Source of the DNA: Roseiarcus sp963774195
Lineage (GTDB): Bacteria > Pseudomonadota > Alphaproteobacteria > Rhizobiales > Beijerinckiaceae
Direction of reading: 5' to 3'
Length of the DNA: 64,000 nt
Assembly (NCBI GenBank): GCA_963774195.1
Contig: CAVZDY010000001.1
Span: forward strand, 1,922,001 to 1,986,000
The translations under genes and the position numbers were made by a program. The first letter of the stretch is position 1, and each line of letters opens with the position of its first letter. The notes below the pieces were generated by a model. That model was not told the origin of the DNA, made no database searches, and worked only from the letters and a program-made list of their open reading frames with translations. This document shows, in pieces, positions 26,810 to 35,896 of the stretch.

Positions 26810-27238
26810 CTACTTCGCCGGCGCGGCGGCCGCGCCGTTGCGGCGGCGCCATTCGTCGCGCTCGTAGTCCTCGAAGGCGGCGATCATGGCGCGGAAGCTG
26901 CGGTCGGCGACGCTTTCGGCGAGGCCGTCCTGGCGGGCGATCGCCTTGACCTTGTCGATGATCGCCTCGACCCTGGCCGGCGCGCTCACGGCTGCCGGGT
27001 CGGCCTTGAAGCGGCCCGCCTCGGCGACGTATTTGCCCCGCTCGGCCATCAAGGCGATGATTTGATTGTCGATCCGGTCGATGTTGTCGCGCACTTCGGC
27101 GAGGTTGGCGCAGCATTTGCCGCCGTCGACCGAGGGGGTTCCCCAGTAAGCGGGATGGCTCGACGCGTCGTTCTCGGCCCCGAGTGCGGGAAGCGGTGAG
27201 GCGAGAAGGACGGCGAGAACGAGCGGCCGGAATTTCAT
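26810..27238 (-). CDS. Secreted chorismate mutase (AroH/AroQ-fold, type II)
   Basis: 142 residues. A signal peptide (residues 1-20, ALG-A at the cut) is followed by a helical chorismate mutase domain with the expected Arg50, Asp54, Arg67 and Lys78 in LAEVRDNIDRIDNQIIALMAER and GKYVAEAGRFKAD. It would convert chorismate to prephenate, but in the periplasm. Secreted (gamma-type) mutases are known in a minority of bacteria; isochorismate-pyruvate lyase activity is an alternative. A CC pair at residues 42-43 may form a disulfide or be incidental. Confidence 0.82.
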   Translation of the reverse strand: MKFRPLVLAVLLASPLPALGAENDASSHPAYWGTPSVDGGKCCANLAEVRDNIDRIDNQIIALMAERGKYVAEAGRFKADPAAVSAPARVEAIIDKVKAIARQDGLAESVADRSFRAMIAAFEDYERDEWRRRNGAAAAPAK

Positions 27239-27356
27239 CGAAGCGCCTTTCTGATCGACAACCCGCGGCGCGGGCGTGGGCTTTATCGCAAAGCCGCGGC
27301 GCCGGCGCCATATGCCCTGTCACATACGCCAAACCATCCAACGCAGGAGGCGAGCT

Positions 27357-27890
27357 ATGAACGATGTCGCGAGCCCGCAAACGTATGGCGTCCTGACCGG
27401 CCCCTCCACCTTCATGATCCAGCGTCTGCTGCCCGGCCCGATCGAGAAGGTTTGGGCCTACATCGCGGACGGCGAATTGCGCGCGAAGTGGCTGGCGGCC
27501 GGCAAGCTGGACATGACGGTCGGCTCGCTCGTCGAGCTCATCTGGCGCAACGACGAACTGACCAGCCCGCCCGGCCAGCGTCCACAAGGCTTTTCCGAGG
27601 AGCACCGGATTCAGAGCCGGGTCAATGAGGTCGATCCGCCGCGCAAGCTCTCCATATCCTGGGGCAGCAGGGGCGACGTCTCTTTCGAATTAGCCCCGAA
27701 GGGCGATGACGTGTTGCTTACCGTCGTCCATCGCCGCCTGCCGGATCGCGCCAGCCTTCTGATGGTCGGCCCTGGCTGGCACACGCACCTCGGCCTTCTG
27801 GTCGCCCGCCTGACCGGCGCCGAGCCGGAGCCGTTCTGGGACAGCTGGAGCCGCCTGCGAGCGGAATACGCGGAACGTCTGCCGACTTGA
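27357..27890 (+). CDS. SRPBCC-family protein (AHSA1-like)
   Basis: 177 residues of the START/AHSA1 helix-grip fold: FMIQRLLPGPIEKVWAYI at the start, WLAAGKLDMTVGSLVEL in the middle, and a C-terminal long helix. Start 27357 has GGAGGCGAG upstream; an extension to 27276 lacks a site. Such proteins bind small hydrophobic ligands; in many genomes they follow an ArsR regulator, which is absent here. Confidence 0.85.
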   Translation: MNDVASPQTYGVLTGPSTFMIQRLLPGPIEKVWAYIADGELRAKWLAAGKLDMTVGSLVELIWRNDELTSPPGQRPQGFSEEHRIQSRVNEVDPPRKLSISWGSRGDVSFELAPKGDDVLLTVVHRRLPDRASLLMVGPGWHTHLGLLVARLTGAEPEPFWDSWSRLRAEYAERLPT

Positions 27891-27970
27891 CGCTCAGTGA
27901 GGCGGGCGGTCTCTATCCCCAGGTTTGCGGCGCCATTAAAACCTTCGCGCCAAGCCTTGAGGAGCCCGCC

Positions 27971-28342
27971 ATGACCGTCGCTTTCTGGTGCATCCTTGTC
28001 GCAGCCTTGCTGCCCTATGTTCCCTTCTCCCTCGCCGGCCCCAAGCTCAATCCGCTCACGCCGCGGCTGAGCGCGCCGACGCTCGAGGGAACGCCGGCGC
28101 GCGCCTATGGCGCGCATCTCAACAGTTTCGAGGCCTTTCCCTTCTTCGCCGCGGCGGTGATCGTTTCGCATATCTTGGAAGGGCCGAGCGCGACGGTCGG
28201 CTGGCTCGCCGTTCTCTTCATCGCCGCCCGCTTGGCGCACTCGGCGTTCTATCTCGCGGATCGGCAGCCGCCGCGGACAATATGCTTCCTACTCGGCCTC
28301 GTGATCAGCGTGGCGATCTTCGTCCACCCGGCGTTTCGGTAG
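27971..28342 (+). CDS. MAPEG-family membrane protein
   Basis: 123 residues with four hydrophobic helices. The helix-2/3 region ARAYGAHLNSFEAFPFFAAAV matches the MAPEG (glutathione/eicosanoid metabolism) family, and ARLAHSAFYLADR the next helix. Start 27971 follows GAGGAG; an in-frame start at 27887 would add 28 residues. Bacterial members are mostly uncharacterised. It is probably cotranscribed with the SRPBCC gene 80 bp upstream. Confidence 0.85.
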   Translation: MTVAFWCILVAALLPYVPFSLAGPKLNPLTPRLSAPTLEGTPARAYGAHLNSFEAFPFFAAAVIVSHILEGPSATVGWLAVLFIAARLAHSAFYLADRQPPRTICFLLGLVISVAIFVHPAFR

Positions 28343-28360
28343 ACTTTGTTAGAGCCTCCC

Positions 28361-28450
28361 CGTCATTGCGAGCGGAGCGAAGCAATCCATTGTGCCGACG
28401 ATTCAAGCGGATGCATGGATCGCTTCGTCGCTGCGCTCCTCGCGATGACG
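28361..28450. repeat. Dispersed palindromic repeat, family A copy 3
   Basis: CGTCATTGCGAGCGGAGCGA ... TCGCTGCGCTCCTCGCGATGACG, an imperfect 90-bp inverted repeat between the convergent MAPEG and SDR genes. Confidence 0.85.
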
Positions 28451-28470
28451 TTTCGAAGGCTCTTTGCCAA

Positions 28471-29223
28471 TCACCGCCCGCCCGAGACGTCGAGAAGCGC
28501 GCCGGTCACGTAGGACGAGGCGTCGCTGAGCAGCCAGACGATCGCTTCGGCGACTTCGTCGGCAGTTCCGGGTCGTCCCATCGGCGTCGTCGCGCCGAGC
28601 GTGAAGGCGCGGTCGGGCTCGCCGCCGCTGGCGTGAATGTCGGTGTCGATCAGGCCTGGACGGACCGCGTTGACGCGTATTTCCTCCGCCGCCAGCTCCT
28701 TGGCGAGGCCGAGCGTCATCGTGTCGATCGCGCCCTTCGAGCCGGCGTAGTCGACATAGAGGTTGGGGGAGCCGAGGCGCGCCGCGGCGGACGAGATCAG
28801 AACGAGCGAGCCGCCGGGGCCGCCGGACGATTTCCCGAGACGGCGGGCCGCCTCGCGCGCGGTCAGATAGGCGCCGAGCACATTGACCTCGAAAACCCGC
28901 CGCATCCGTTCCACGCTCATGTCGACGAGCTTGGCGGTCGGCGCGACGATCCCCGCGTTGGCGACGACGCCGCACAAAGGCCCGAGCGCGCGCGTCGCGC
29001 CCTCAAAAACGCCGATCAACTCCTCCTCGTTCGTCACGTCGCCGCGCAGGGCGACCGCCTTGCCGCCGGCCCGCGCGATCAGCTCGACGACCTCGTGCGC
29101 CGCTCTTTCATCGCTGGCGTAATTGACGCCGACCGACCAGCCGCGCGCCGCGGCGAGCAGCGCCGCCGCACGGCCAATCCCCCGCGAGGCCCCTGTTATC
29201 AGGACCGCATTCGCCTCTGTCAT
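28471..29223 (-). CDS. SDR-family oxidoreductase
   Basis: 250 residues. TGASRGIG is at the N-terminus, NAG in VVANAGI, the catalytic Ser in LVLISSAAAR, and YAGSK supplies Tyr and Lys; the C-terminus SYVTGALLDVSGGR is FabG-like. It lies 16 bp from rpe on the same strand. The substrate is not evident. Confidence 0.9.
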   Translation of the reverse strand: MTEANAVLITGASRGIGRAAALLAAARGWSVGVNYASDERAAHEVVELIARAGGKAVALRGDVTNEEELIGVFEGATRALGPLCGVVANAGIVAPTAKLVDMSVERMRRVFEVNVLGAYLTAREAARRLGKSSGGPGGSLVLISSAAARLGSPNLYVDYAGSKGAIDTMTLGLAKELAAEEIRVNAVRPGLIDTDIHASGGEPDRAFTLGATTPMGRPGTADEVAEAIVWLLSDASSYVTGALLDVSGGR

Positions 29224-29238
29224 TCCGATCTCCCCCCG

Positions 29239-29913
29239 TTATCGGCCAACCGCACGCGCCCCGGCGCGGATCGCCTCGATATTACCGGCGTAGGCGGCCG
29301 GGTCGCCCTTGAAGATCGCCGATCCGCCGACGAGCACGTTTGCGCCGGCGCCCACCACCAGCGGCGCCGTTTCGTGGGTGATGCCGCCGTCGACCTCGAT
29401 CTCGATCCTGCGGTCGCCGATCATGCGCTTGACCCGCGCGATCTTGTCGAGCATGGCGGGAATGAAGGCCTGCCCGCCAAAGCCGGGATTGACCGTCATC
29501 ACCAGGACCAGATCGACCCGGTCGATCACATATTCGATCGCCTCCGGCGGCGTCGCCGGATTGAGCGCGACGCCCGCCTGCTTGCCGAGGTTCCGGATCG
29601 TCTGCAGCGAGCGGTCGAGATGCTTCGACGCCTCGGCGTGGACCGTGATGCGGTCGCAGCCCGCCTTGGCGAAAGCTTCGAGATAGGGGTCGGCCGGCTC
29701 GATCATCAGATGGCAGTCGAACACCTTGTCCGAATGCGGCCGCAGCGCCGAGACGACCGGCGGGCCGAAGGTGATGTTGGGCACGAAATGCCCGTCCATC
29801 ACGTCGAGATGGATCCAGTCCGCGCCGGCCGCCGCCACGGCGCGCACCTCGTCGCCGAGCTTTGAAAAATCGGCCGACAGGATCGACGGCGCGATGAGAA
29901 TTTCTGAAGTCAT
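29239..29913 (-). CDS. rpe: Ribulose-phosphate 3-epimerase
   Basis: Interconverts D-ribulose 5-phosphate and D-xylulose 5-phosphate in the pentose phosphate pathway and, where present, the Calvin cycle. 224 residues, TIM barrel: APSILSADFSKLGDEV at the start, LDVMDGHFVPNITFGPP with metal-ligand His/Asp residues, MTVNPGFGGQAFI and VDGGITHETAP. Start 29913 follows GGAGGCGGAA; an in-frame start 8 codons upstream has no site. No other pentose-cycle gene is in the window. Confidence 0.97.
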   Translation of the reverse strand: MTSEILIAPSILSADFSKLGDEVRAVAAAGADWIHLDVMDGHFVPNITFGPPVVSALRPHSDKVFDCHLMIEPADPYLEAFAKAGCDRITVHAEASKHLDRSLQTIRNLGKQAGVALNPATPPEAIEYVIDRVDLVLVMTVNPGFGGQAFIPAMLDKIARVKRMIGDRRIEIEVDGGITHETAPLVVGAGANVLVGGSAIFKGDPAAYAGNIEAIRAGARAVGR

Positions 29914-29959
29914 TTCCGCCTCCGCGTGGCCGGCCAACGCCGCCGCTCGCCGCCAGCGC

Positions 29960-30544
29960 CTACCACGTCCGGAAGACGCGCGTCACCCGCTGGAGGAAGT
30001 GCGCCCGGCGCGCCGCTGTGGTGAAGTTCATGTCGTAATGCGCCAAATAGTCGAACGGCGCGCCCGGCGCCACCACGCCGCCGATATTCCCCTTCACGAA
30101 GCGGCGGGGCTGGTCGCCTTTCAAGGCGACGTGGGCGCGGCGCTCGCCGTAGGTGCAGACCGCCGCGAGCCGCTTGAAATTCCATAGCGTCGGATGAAAC
30201 AGGTTCGTTTCATCGATCTTGAAGGCGACCCCGGGCAGGAAAACGCGCTCGAAGAAGCCTTTGAGGATCGAGGGCAGTCCGTCGAACCAGACCGGATAGA
30301 CCAGCACGAGAGCGTCAGCGGCGAACACCCGCTCGACATAGGGCTCGACCTCCGTCCAATTCTTCGACGTATCGACGTAGTCGTGCATCATCTCGGCCGA
30401 CATGACAGGATTGAACTTCTCCGCGTAGAGGTCGAGGTCATCGACCTCATGGCCGCGCTCGCGGAGCACCTCGACGACGCGGCGGTGCAGGGCGGCGACG
30501 AAACTGGTTTCGAGCGGATGCGCGTAAAGGACGAGAACGCGCAT
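29960..30544 (-). CDS. NAD(P)H-dependent oxidoreductase, NQO1/KefF-type flavoprotein
   Basis: 194 residues of the flavodoxin-like fold: VLVLYAHPLETSF at the N-terminus binds FMN/FAD phosphate, and LVYPVWFDGLPSILKGFFERVF is the hallmark of the NQO1/KefF family. It reduces quinones by two electrons or serves as a KefC-type ancillary protein; no Kef channel is nearby. It overlaps no gene but is closely spaced (3 bp) to the MFS gene at 30548 on the same strand. Confidence 0.88.
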   Translation of the reverse strand: MRVLVLYAHPLETSFVAALHRRVVEVLRERGHEVDDLDLYAEKFNPVMSAEMMHDYVDTSKNWTEVEPYVERVFAADALVLVYPVWFDGLPSILKGFFERVFLPGVAFKIDETNLFHPTLWNFKRLAAVCTYGERRAHVALKGDQPRRFVKGNIGGVVAPGAPFDYLAHYDMNFTTAARRAHFLQRVTRVFRTW

Positions 30545-30547
30545 CGT

Positions 30548-32194
30548 TCAGGCCTGACCGTAGCCGAGCGACCATCTCCTCGTTCGCGCCTCCGGCGCGA
30601 TCAGGAAATCGACCCGCGGCTCCGCGGTAAGCAGCGCGCGCACCTGCTCCTCCAGCATCCGGTCGCAATTGGTGACACGTTCGCGCAGGTGGCGGAATTC
30701 GAGCCAGGAGTCGATCAGATAGCTTTCCACGAAGCGTCCTTCCTCAATGCCGTCCTCGAAAATGCCCCAGGCGAAGCCGCCCTCCCGCCGGCGCTCGAGC
30801 CCCAATTCCGCCAAGGCGGTGAGGAAGGCGTCGCGCTTTGCGGGATCGACGCGATAGTCCACGTTCACCATCACAGGTCCTTCGTCGTCGTCGATCGGGC
30901 GCTTCAGCGTCGGGGGACGCCAGTCTTTGGCGAGCGTGACATCAAGTTGCTCGGCGGCGCCGATGTCCCATCGCCAAGTCAGGGGAATCGCAATCAGCGC
31001 GCCAGAGGCGGCGAGATACTGCGCGACGGGAATTCCGGCAACCGCCGCGACCTCGCCCCAAACCAGGCTGCCGATCGTCATCGAGCCGAAAATCACGGTC
31101 AGGAAAATCGACAGGCCGCGTCCACGAACCCAGTCCGGCAGCGAATCCTGAGCGGCGACGTAGAGGCTCGTCAGCACGAGGGTCCACGCCGCCCCCGCGA
31201 GCACGCAGGCGACGAGGGCGAGCGCAGGTCCTCGGGCGAGGCCGAAGAGGACGAGCGCGGCCGCGGTTCCCAGCGAGCCGAACGCGACGACGCGATCCGG
31301 GCCGAGCCGGGCCTTGAGCCGGGTGATGACGAGCGAGCCGAGGATGGCGCCGACGCTGATCGCGCCGAGCAGGATGCCGTAGAAACGCGGACCTTGCGCG
31401 ATTTGCGAGCGCGCGATGAGGGGGAGCAGCGAAAGATAGGCGCTGACGAAGAGATAGATGGCGGCGGCGCGGATCATCGTCGCGCGCCGCGGCGGATTGC
31501 TCGCGGCGTGGCGCAGGCCGATGCGCAGCGCGCTCGTCAGGCGCTCGGCCGGCAGGCTCTCCTTGCGGCGACGAGACGGTCGGCGCCAGAGGAGGCAGGC
31601 GATCGCGACGAGATTGGCGGCGGCGAAAATCAAGAAAGGCGACGATAGTCCGAATGTGACGATCGCGAAGCCGCCGAGGGCGGGGCCGATGACGCGGCTG
31701 AGGTTGTAGCCGATGTTGCCGGCGGCGACGGCGCCGTCGAGCTCGGCGCGCGGGATGAGCCCCGGGACGATCGCGAGCCAAGCCGGCGCGCCGAGCGCCC
31801 AGCCACCGCTCAGAATGAAGGTCGTCGCCACCAGCAGAGCCGGCGTCGCCAGGCCAAAGACGACAAACGCGCCGAAGGCCGCCATCAACACGGCGATGCC
31901 CGCCGAGACGACGATCAGGCAGCGGCGCGAATCGATGATGTCGGCGAGCGCTCCCGCCGGCAAGGTGAAGAGAAACATCGACAAATTTGTCGCGACCTGC
32001 ACGGAGGAAACAGCCTGTGGGCCGGCGTTGAGCGTCGTCATCAGCCAGCCTGAGGCGGTGTCGTAGATCGCGATGCCGATCAGCGCCGCGACATCGGCGC
32101 CCCAGACCACCGCAAAGGGGAGGGAGCGGAACGGGCCCCAGGGCGAAGCGGCGGCCTGCTGCGACATTCGCACTGGGTTGGCGTTGGTGCTCAT
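30548..32194 (-). CDS. MFS transporter with C-terminal dimeric alpha/beta domain (MFS_3-like)
   Basis: 548 residues. An MFS core (about residues 15-410, EntS/MFS_3-like, with GALADIIDSRR in loop 2-3 and LPDWVRGRGLSIF) is followed by a soluble domain (about 440-530) reading GPVMVNVDYRVDPAKRDAF and FAWGIFEDGIEEGRFVESYLIDSWLEFRHL, which resembles antibiotic-biosynthesis-monooxygenase folds. The protein at 34064-35731 has the same architecture. It is predicted to export a secondary metabolite or toxic compound; substrate unknown. Confidence 0.85.
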   Translation of the reverse strand: MSTNANPVRMSQQAAASPWGPFRSLPFAVVWGADVAALIGIAIYDTASGWLMTTLNAGPQAVSSVQVATNLSMFLFTLPAGALADIIDSRRCLIVVSAGIAVLMAAFGAFVVFGLATPALLVATTFILSGGWALGAPAWLAIVPGLIPRAELDGAVAAGNIGYNLSRVIGPALGGFAIVTFGLSSPFLIFAAANLVAIACLLWRRPSRRRKESLPAERLTSALRIGLRHAASNPPRRATMIRAAAIYLFVSAYLSLLPLIARSQIAQGPRFYGILLGAISVGAILGSLVITRLKARLGPDRVVAFGSLGTAAALVLFGLARGPALALVACVLAGAAWTLVLTSLYVAAQDSLPDWVRGRGLSIFLTVIFGSMTIGSLVWGEVAAVAGIPVAQYLAASGALIAIPLTWRWDIGAAEQLDVTLAKDWRPPTLKRPIDDDEGPVMVNVDYRVDPAKRDAFLTALAELGLERRREGGFAWGIFEDGIEEGRFVESYLIDSWLEFRHLRERVTNCDRMLEEQVRALLTAEPRVDFLIAPEARTRRWSLGYGQA

Positions 32195-32204
32195 GAGGCG
32201 GCCA

Positions 32205-33029
32205 TCAATGCGACAGGAGCGCGAAGCGCCCCGAATGCTTCAGCAACTCATGGGTGGCGCCGCCGAACGCCCATTCGCGCAGGCGGCTTTCGCTGAAGGC
32301 GCCGGCGACGATCAACTGCGCGCCCGTGTCGGCCGCGACCTGCATCAACCCGCGTGCTTCGTCGGGCCGCTGCGCTTCCGTCTGCGCGGCGACGCCGTGG
32401 CGTGACAGCCAACAGGCGACATCGTCGAGACGATACCGCCTTGCGCCGGGCTGCTCCAATCCCGCCAGGGGCGCCAAGGTCACGGACCCCGCCACTTTGA
32501 GGAGCGGCAGCGCGGCGGCGACCGCTCGGCGCGTTTCCGGCGTCTCCTTCCAGCCGACGACGACGCGATCGAGGCTGATATGCGAGGCGCCCGCCGGGGC
32601 GACGAGCACCGGCCGGCCCGCGCGCAGCAGAAGATCGGCGATGTCGATGTAGGTCGAGGGGTGATCGATCGCGCCGCCGCGGTCGACTTGCGCTATCACC
32701 AAATCGGCGCAGCGCGCCTCGTTGGCGATGTAGCGCGACAAGGGGCCGAGCGTCATGTGCGCTCGCCATTCCAGCTCCGTCGCCCGCTCGGCGAGAGCGC
32801 TTTGAAATTCAGCTTCGAGAGCGTCGCATTCATCCTCGAAGTCGTCCTTGTCCTTCGTCACGAGCGCCTCGGGAACCGGATGGGCGGCGAACATCGGTTG
32901 CATCGGCTGCCGCGTCGCGACGCCCACGACGCTGGCCTCGAACTGCTCGGCCAATTCGCCGACGACGGAAAGCAGATGCGTGTTGGACGCGCCGAGACGG
33001 AGGCACGCCATCAGGGTCGAATAGGTCAC
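32205..33029 (-). CDS. Universal stress protein, tandem Usp domains
   Basis: 274 residues with two UspA-like halves (about 1-145 and 150-274). The second half has VVVGWKETPETRRAV and IVAGAFSESRLREWAFGGATHELLKHSG, where the G-x2-G-x9-G(S/T) ATP-binding spacing is recognisable. It lies between two related MFS genes and is divergent from folE. A general stress role is inferred from the family only. Confidence 0.87.
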   Translation of the reverse strand: MTYSTLMACLRLGASNTHLLSVVGELAEQFEASVVGVATRQPMQPMFAAHPVPEALVTKDKDDFEDECDALEAEFQSALAERATELEWRAHMTLGPLSRYIANEARCADLVIAQVDRGGAIDHPSTYIDIADLLLRAGRPVLVAPAGASHISLDRVVVGWKETPETRRAVAAALPLLKVAGSVTLAPLAGLEQPGARRYRLDDVACWLSRHGVAAQTEAQRPDEARGLMQVAADTGAQLIVAGAFSESRLREWAFGGATHELLKHSGRFALLSH

Positions 33030-33160
33030 GCGAGGCCCCTCGCTGTGCTGGAACGCCGAGGGAAAACGGACGACGGCGCGTCCGGTTGCAGGTTGACGCC
33101 GGGCGAAGGGTGCGGCTAGAGCTTTTTTCTTTGGCCTCGGCAGCTACGAGAGTTTGTAAA

Positions 33161-33805
33161 ATGACCGAGAAAGTCAACGCTTCGGCCATTGAAAACTCCG
33201 AGAGTCTTCGGCTCGGCGGGTTTGAGCCCGTCCCGAGCGACGCTCAGGCGGAGCGGGCGTTTCGCGATATCCTGCGCTGGATCGGCGAAGATCCCGAGCG
33301 AGATGGCCTCAAGGAGACGCCCAAGCGGCTCGTCCGCGCGTTCCGCGAATATTTCTGCGGCTACGACGAGGATCCGGAGGAGGTGCTCAGCAAGACCTTC
33401 TCGGAAGTCGAGGGCTACGACGAAATGATCGTCTTGCGCGCGGTGCCGTTCGAGAGCCACTGCGAGCACCATGTGGCCCCGATCATCGGCCGCGCCTGGG
33501 TCGGCTATGTCCCGGATCGCCGGGTCGTCGGCATCTCGAAGCTCGCGCGCGTCGTCGAGATTTACTCCAAGCGCCTGCAAATTCAGGAGCGGCTGACAGC
33601 CCAGATCGCCAATACGATCCAGAGCGTGCTCCAGCCGAGCGGCGTCGCCGTCGTGATCAAGGCTGCGCACCACTGCATGATGTGCCGCGGCGTTCGCAAA
33701 CGCGGGACGGACCTCGTCACCAGCCGCATGCTCGGCTGCTTCCGGGATCAGCCGATGACGCGCGGCGAGTTTCTGTCCCTGGTCAATTCGAACACGGAGG
33801 CCTGA
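33161..33805 (+). CDS. folE: GTP cyclohydrolase I
   Basis: Converts GTP to 7,8-dihydroneopterin triphosphate, first step of folate/pterin synthesis. 214 residues; zinc ligands Cys101 (SHCEHH), His104 and Cys172 (HHCMMCRGV), plus GYVPDRRVVGISKLAR and QIQERLTAQIA, are intact. It is the zinc-dependent type IA, so it should not need the FolE2 substitute. Start 33161 fits family length; a longer in-frame form to 33086 is possible but unlikely. Confidence 0.97.
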   Translation: MTEKVNASAIENSESLRLGGFEPVPSDAQAERAFRDILRWIGEDPERDGLKETPKRLVRAFREYFCGYDEDPEEVLSKTFSEVEGYDEMIVLRAVPFESHCEHHVAPIIGRAWVGYVPDRRVVGISKLARVVEIYSKRLQIQERLTAQIANTIQSVLQPSGVAVVIKAAHHCMMCRGVRKRGTDLVTSRMLGCFRDQPMTRGEFLSLVNSNTEA

Positions 33806-34063
33806 TCTCAGCGGCTGGCTGATCTGGCGATTTCGCATGGATATTAAATTGATAGATTAGCTATACTAGCCCCGGAAGTCGAGGTTTTCTCGTAGAATAA
33901 GCCTCGCCACAGGCCGGCCGCCGCGCCGACGCCTTGATAACTTATTCCATCGAACGGCTTCACGTTGGCTTGACCCGACTTGAAAGCGTCGGAGTGGCCC
34001 GCCATTTAGGCGAACCGAGAGACAGTCGGGGCCCCGCATTGCAGGCGCCTCGGGGAGTTCAAG
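33806..34063. other. Intergenic region with AT-rich patch
   Basis: 258 bp without a credible gene. The patch 33835-33870 is notably AT-rich for this genome and includes TATACT at 33862-33867, a possible -10 element for the following MFS gene, but no good -35 spacing was found. Confidence 0.4.
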
Positions 34064-35731
34064 TTGAGCGCCGAATTCGATGCTTCGGACGAGCCTGCTG
34101 GCTTCGCGCCGCCGCGCTGGGGTCCGTTCGACAGCGTCGCTTTTACCGTGATTTTGATCGCCAGCACGATCGCCAATATCGGCCTCGCGATTTTCGACAC
34201 CAGCTCAGGCTGGTTGATGACTACGCTGAACGCCGACCCGATGGCGGTCTCGATGGTCCAGATCGCGACCACGCTGCCGATGTTTCTGCTGACGCTGCCT
34301 GCCGGCGCGCTCGCCGACATCGTCGACGCGCGGCGGTTGCTGATTGTCGTCGAAATCCTCATCGCGGTGGTCTCGGCGATCTTCGCCGCGCTGGTGACGG
34401 CGGGCGCCGCCACGGAGAAGGCGCTGCTGCTGACGACCTTCCTGCTGGGCGGCGCGGGCGCCCTCATCGGGCCAGCTTGGCTGAAGATCACGCCCCAACT
34501 CGTCCCGCCCCAGGAACTCGCCAGCGCCGTCGCCGCCAACGGCGCCGCTTATAATATGAGCCGCGCGGTCGGGCCTGCGCTTGGCGGCGTCGCTATCGCG
34601 ACCCTCGGCATTTATTCGCCGTATTGGGCGTTCAGCGCCAGCAATCTCGCGCTCATCGCGGCGCTGGTTTGGTGGCGCTCGCCGCGCACGGGCTCCGACG
34701 GCCTGCCCGCCGAGCGCCTCACCAGCGCCATCCGCACGGGCCTGCGCTACGCCGCCAACAACCGCTACATCGCCGCGACGCTGATCCGGGCGCTGGCCTT
34801 CTTTCCATTCGCCAGCGCCTATTGGGCGCTGCTGCCGCTGATCGCGCGCACCCAGATGAACAATGGGCCTGAGGTCTACGGCGCACTGCTCGGCGCGGTC
34901 GGCCTCGGCGCGATCGTCAGCTCCTTCGCGCTGAACTGGCTCAAGGCGGAACTCGGGCCGAACCGGCTGGTCATCCTGGGTTCGCTCGGCAGCGCGCTGG
35001 CGCTGGTCCTGTTCGCCTTTGCGCGAGAGCCGGGGATCGCGCTGCTCGCCAGCCTGCTCGCCGGCGCTTCCTGGATCGTCGTCCTGGCCTGCCTCTTTGT
35101 CTCGGCGCAGGTCGCCTTGCCCGACTGGGTGCGCGGGCGGGGCCTCGCGATCTTCCTGACCGTGCATTTCGGCGCGCTGACCATCGGCAGCGCCGTCTGG
35201 GGGCGGGTCGCCAGCGAGGAGGGCCTGTCGGTCGCCTTGCTCGCCGCAGCGGTCGGCGGGATTGTCGCGATCCCGCTCACTGCGCGTTGGCGGCTGCAAG
35301 CCGCCGCTGGGCTTGATCTCTCTCCGTCGATGCACTGGCGCACGCCGACGTTCGCCCGGGCGATCGACCCCGACCGCGGCCCGGTGCTGGTGACGGTTGA
35401 ATATCGAGTCGCCAAGGAGAATTGCGGCGCATTTCGCGACTCGATCGACGAGATCGGACGCGAACGCCGGCGCGACGGCGCCTATGCCTGGGGCATTTTC
35501 GAGGACGCCCAGGAGACGGGCCGGTTCATCGAGACGTTCCTGATCGAATCCTGGCTCGAACTGCGCCACTTGCGCCAGCGCGTCACCAAGGCTGACCGCA
35601 TCGTCGAGGAAGAGCTGCGCCAGTTGCTCGTCGAGCCGCCGAAGCCGACCTTCCTCGTCGCGTCCCGCCGCAACCGCCGAAAGAAGAAGAGCCTGCCCAA
35701 ACTGCGGGAGCCCGCGACGCCACCGACTTAG
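34064..35731 (+). CDS. MFS transporter with C-terminal dimeric alpha/beta domain (MFS_3-like), paralogue
   Basis: 555 residues, same layout as the protein at 30548-32194: MFS core to about residue 420 (GALADIVDARR, LPDWVRGRGLAIF) and a C-terminal domain with GPVLVTVEYRVAKENCGAF and YAWGIFEDAQETGRFIETFLIESWLELRHL. The tail is basic (NRRKKKSLPKLREP). It begins with TTG preceded by GGGGAG; no in-frame ATG lies near. It is probably an efflux protein of the same class as its paralogue 2 kb away on the other strand. Confidence 0.84.
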   Translation: MSAEFDASDEPAGFAPPRWGPFDSVAFTVILIASTIANIGLAIFDTSSGWLMTTLNADPMAVSMVQIATTLPMFLLTLPAGALADIVDARRLLIVVEILIAVVSAIFAALVTAGAATEKALLLTTFLLGGAGALIGPAWLKITPQLVPPQELASAVAANGAAYNMSRAVGPALGGVAIATLGIYSPYWAFSASNLALIAALVWWRSPRTGSDGLPAERLTSAIRTGLRYAANNRYIAATLIRALAFFPFASAYWALLPLIARTQMNNGPEVYGALLGAVGLGAIVSSFALNWLKAELGPNRLVILGSLGSALALVLFAFAREPGIALLASLLAGASWIVVLACLFVSAQVALPDWVRGRGLAIFLTVHFGALTIGSAVWGRVASEEGLSVALLAAAVGGIVAIPLTARWRLQAAAGLDLSPSMHWRTPTFARAIDPDRGPVLVTVEYRVAKENCGAFRDSIDEIGRERRRDGAYAWGIFEDAQETGRFIETFLIESWLELRHLRQRVTKADRIVEEELRQLLVEPPKPTFLVASRRNRRKKKSLPKLREPATPPT

Positions 35732-35741
35732 AATCGTAGCG

Positions 35742-35830
35742 GTGTCACTCCCGCGAAAGCGGGAGTCCAGACAACCGCCGCAGGCCTTCGCCCTTTGGCT
35801 CCTGGATGCCCGCTTTCGCGGGCATGACAG
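35742..35830. repeat. Dispersed palindromic repeat, family B copy (inverted orientation)
   Basis: GTGTCACTCCCGCGAAAGCG ... GCTTTCGCGGGCATGACAG, with the internal block CCGCAGGCCTTCGCCCTTTG of the family in reverse. It lies between the convergent MFS and NUDIX genes. Confidence 0.82.
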
Positions 35831-35896
35831 TGGCGCCGCCTGGTTGCACGTGACATCGGCCGGAGCGGGGCTGCTTCGACCGATAGCGGAAGGCTC

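Noticed and set aside
30548..35731. Classification of the MFS-fusion pair as a wholly new architecture
   Set aside because: The MFS_3/EntS-like family as I know it often includes extra C-terminal sequence, so the fusion itself may be known; only the paired arrangement is kept as a finding.
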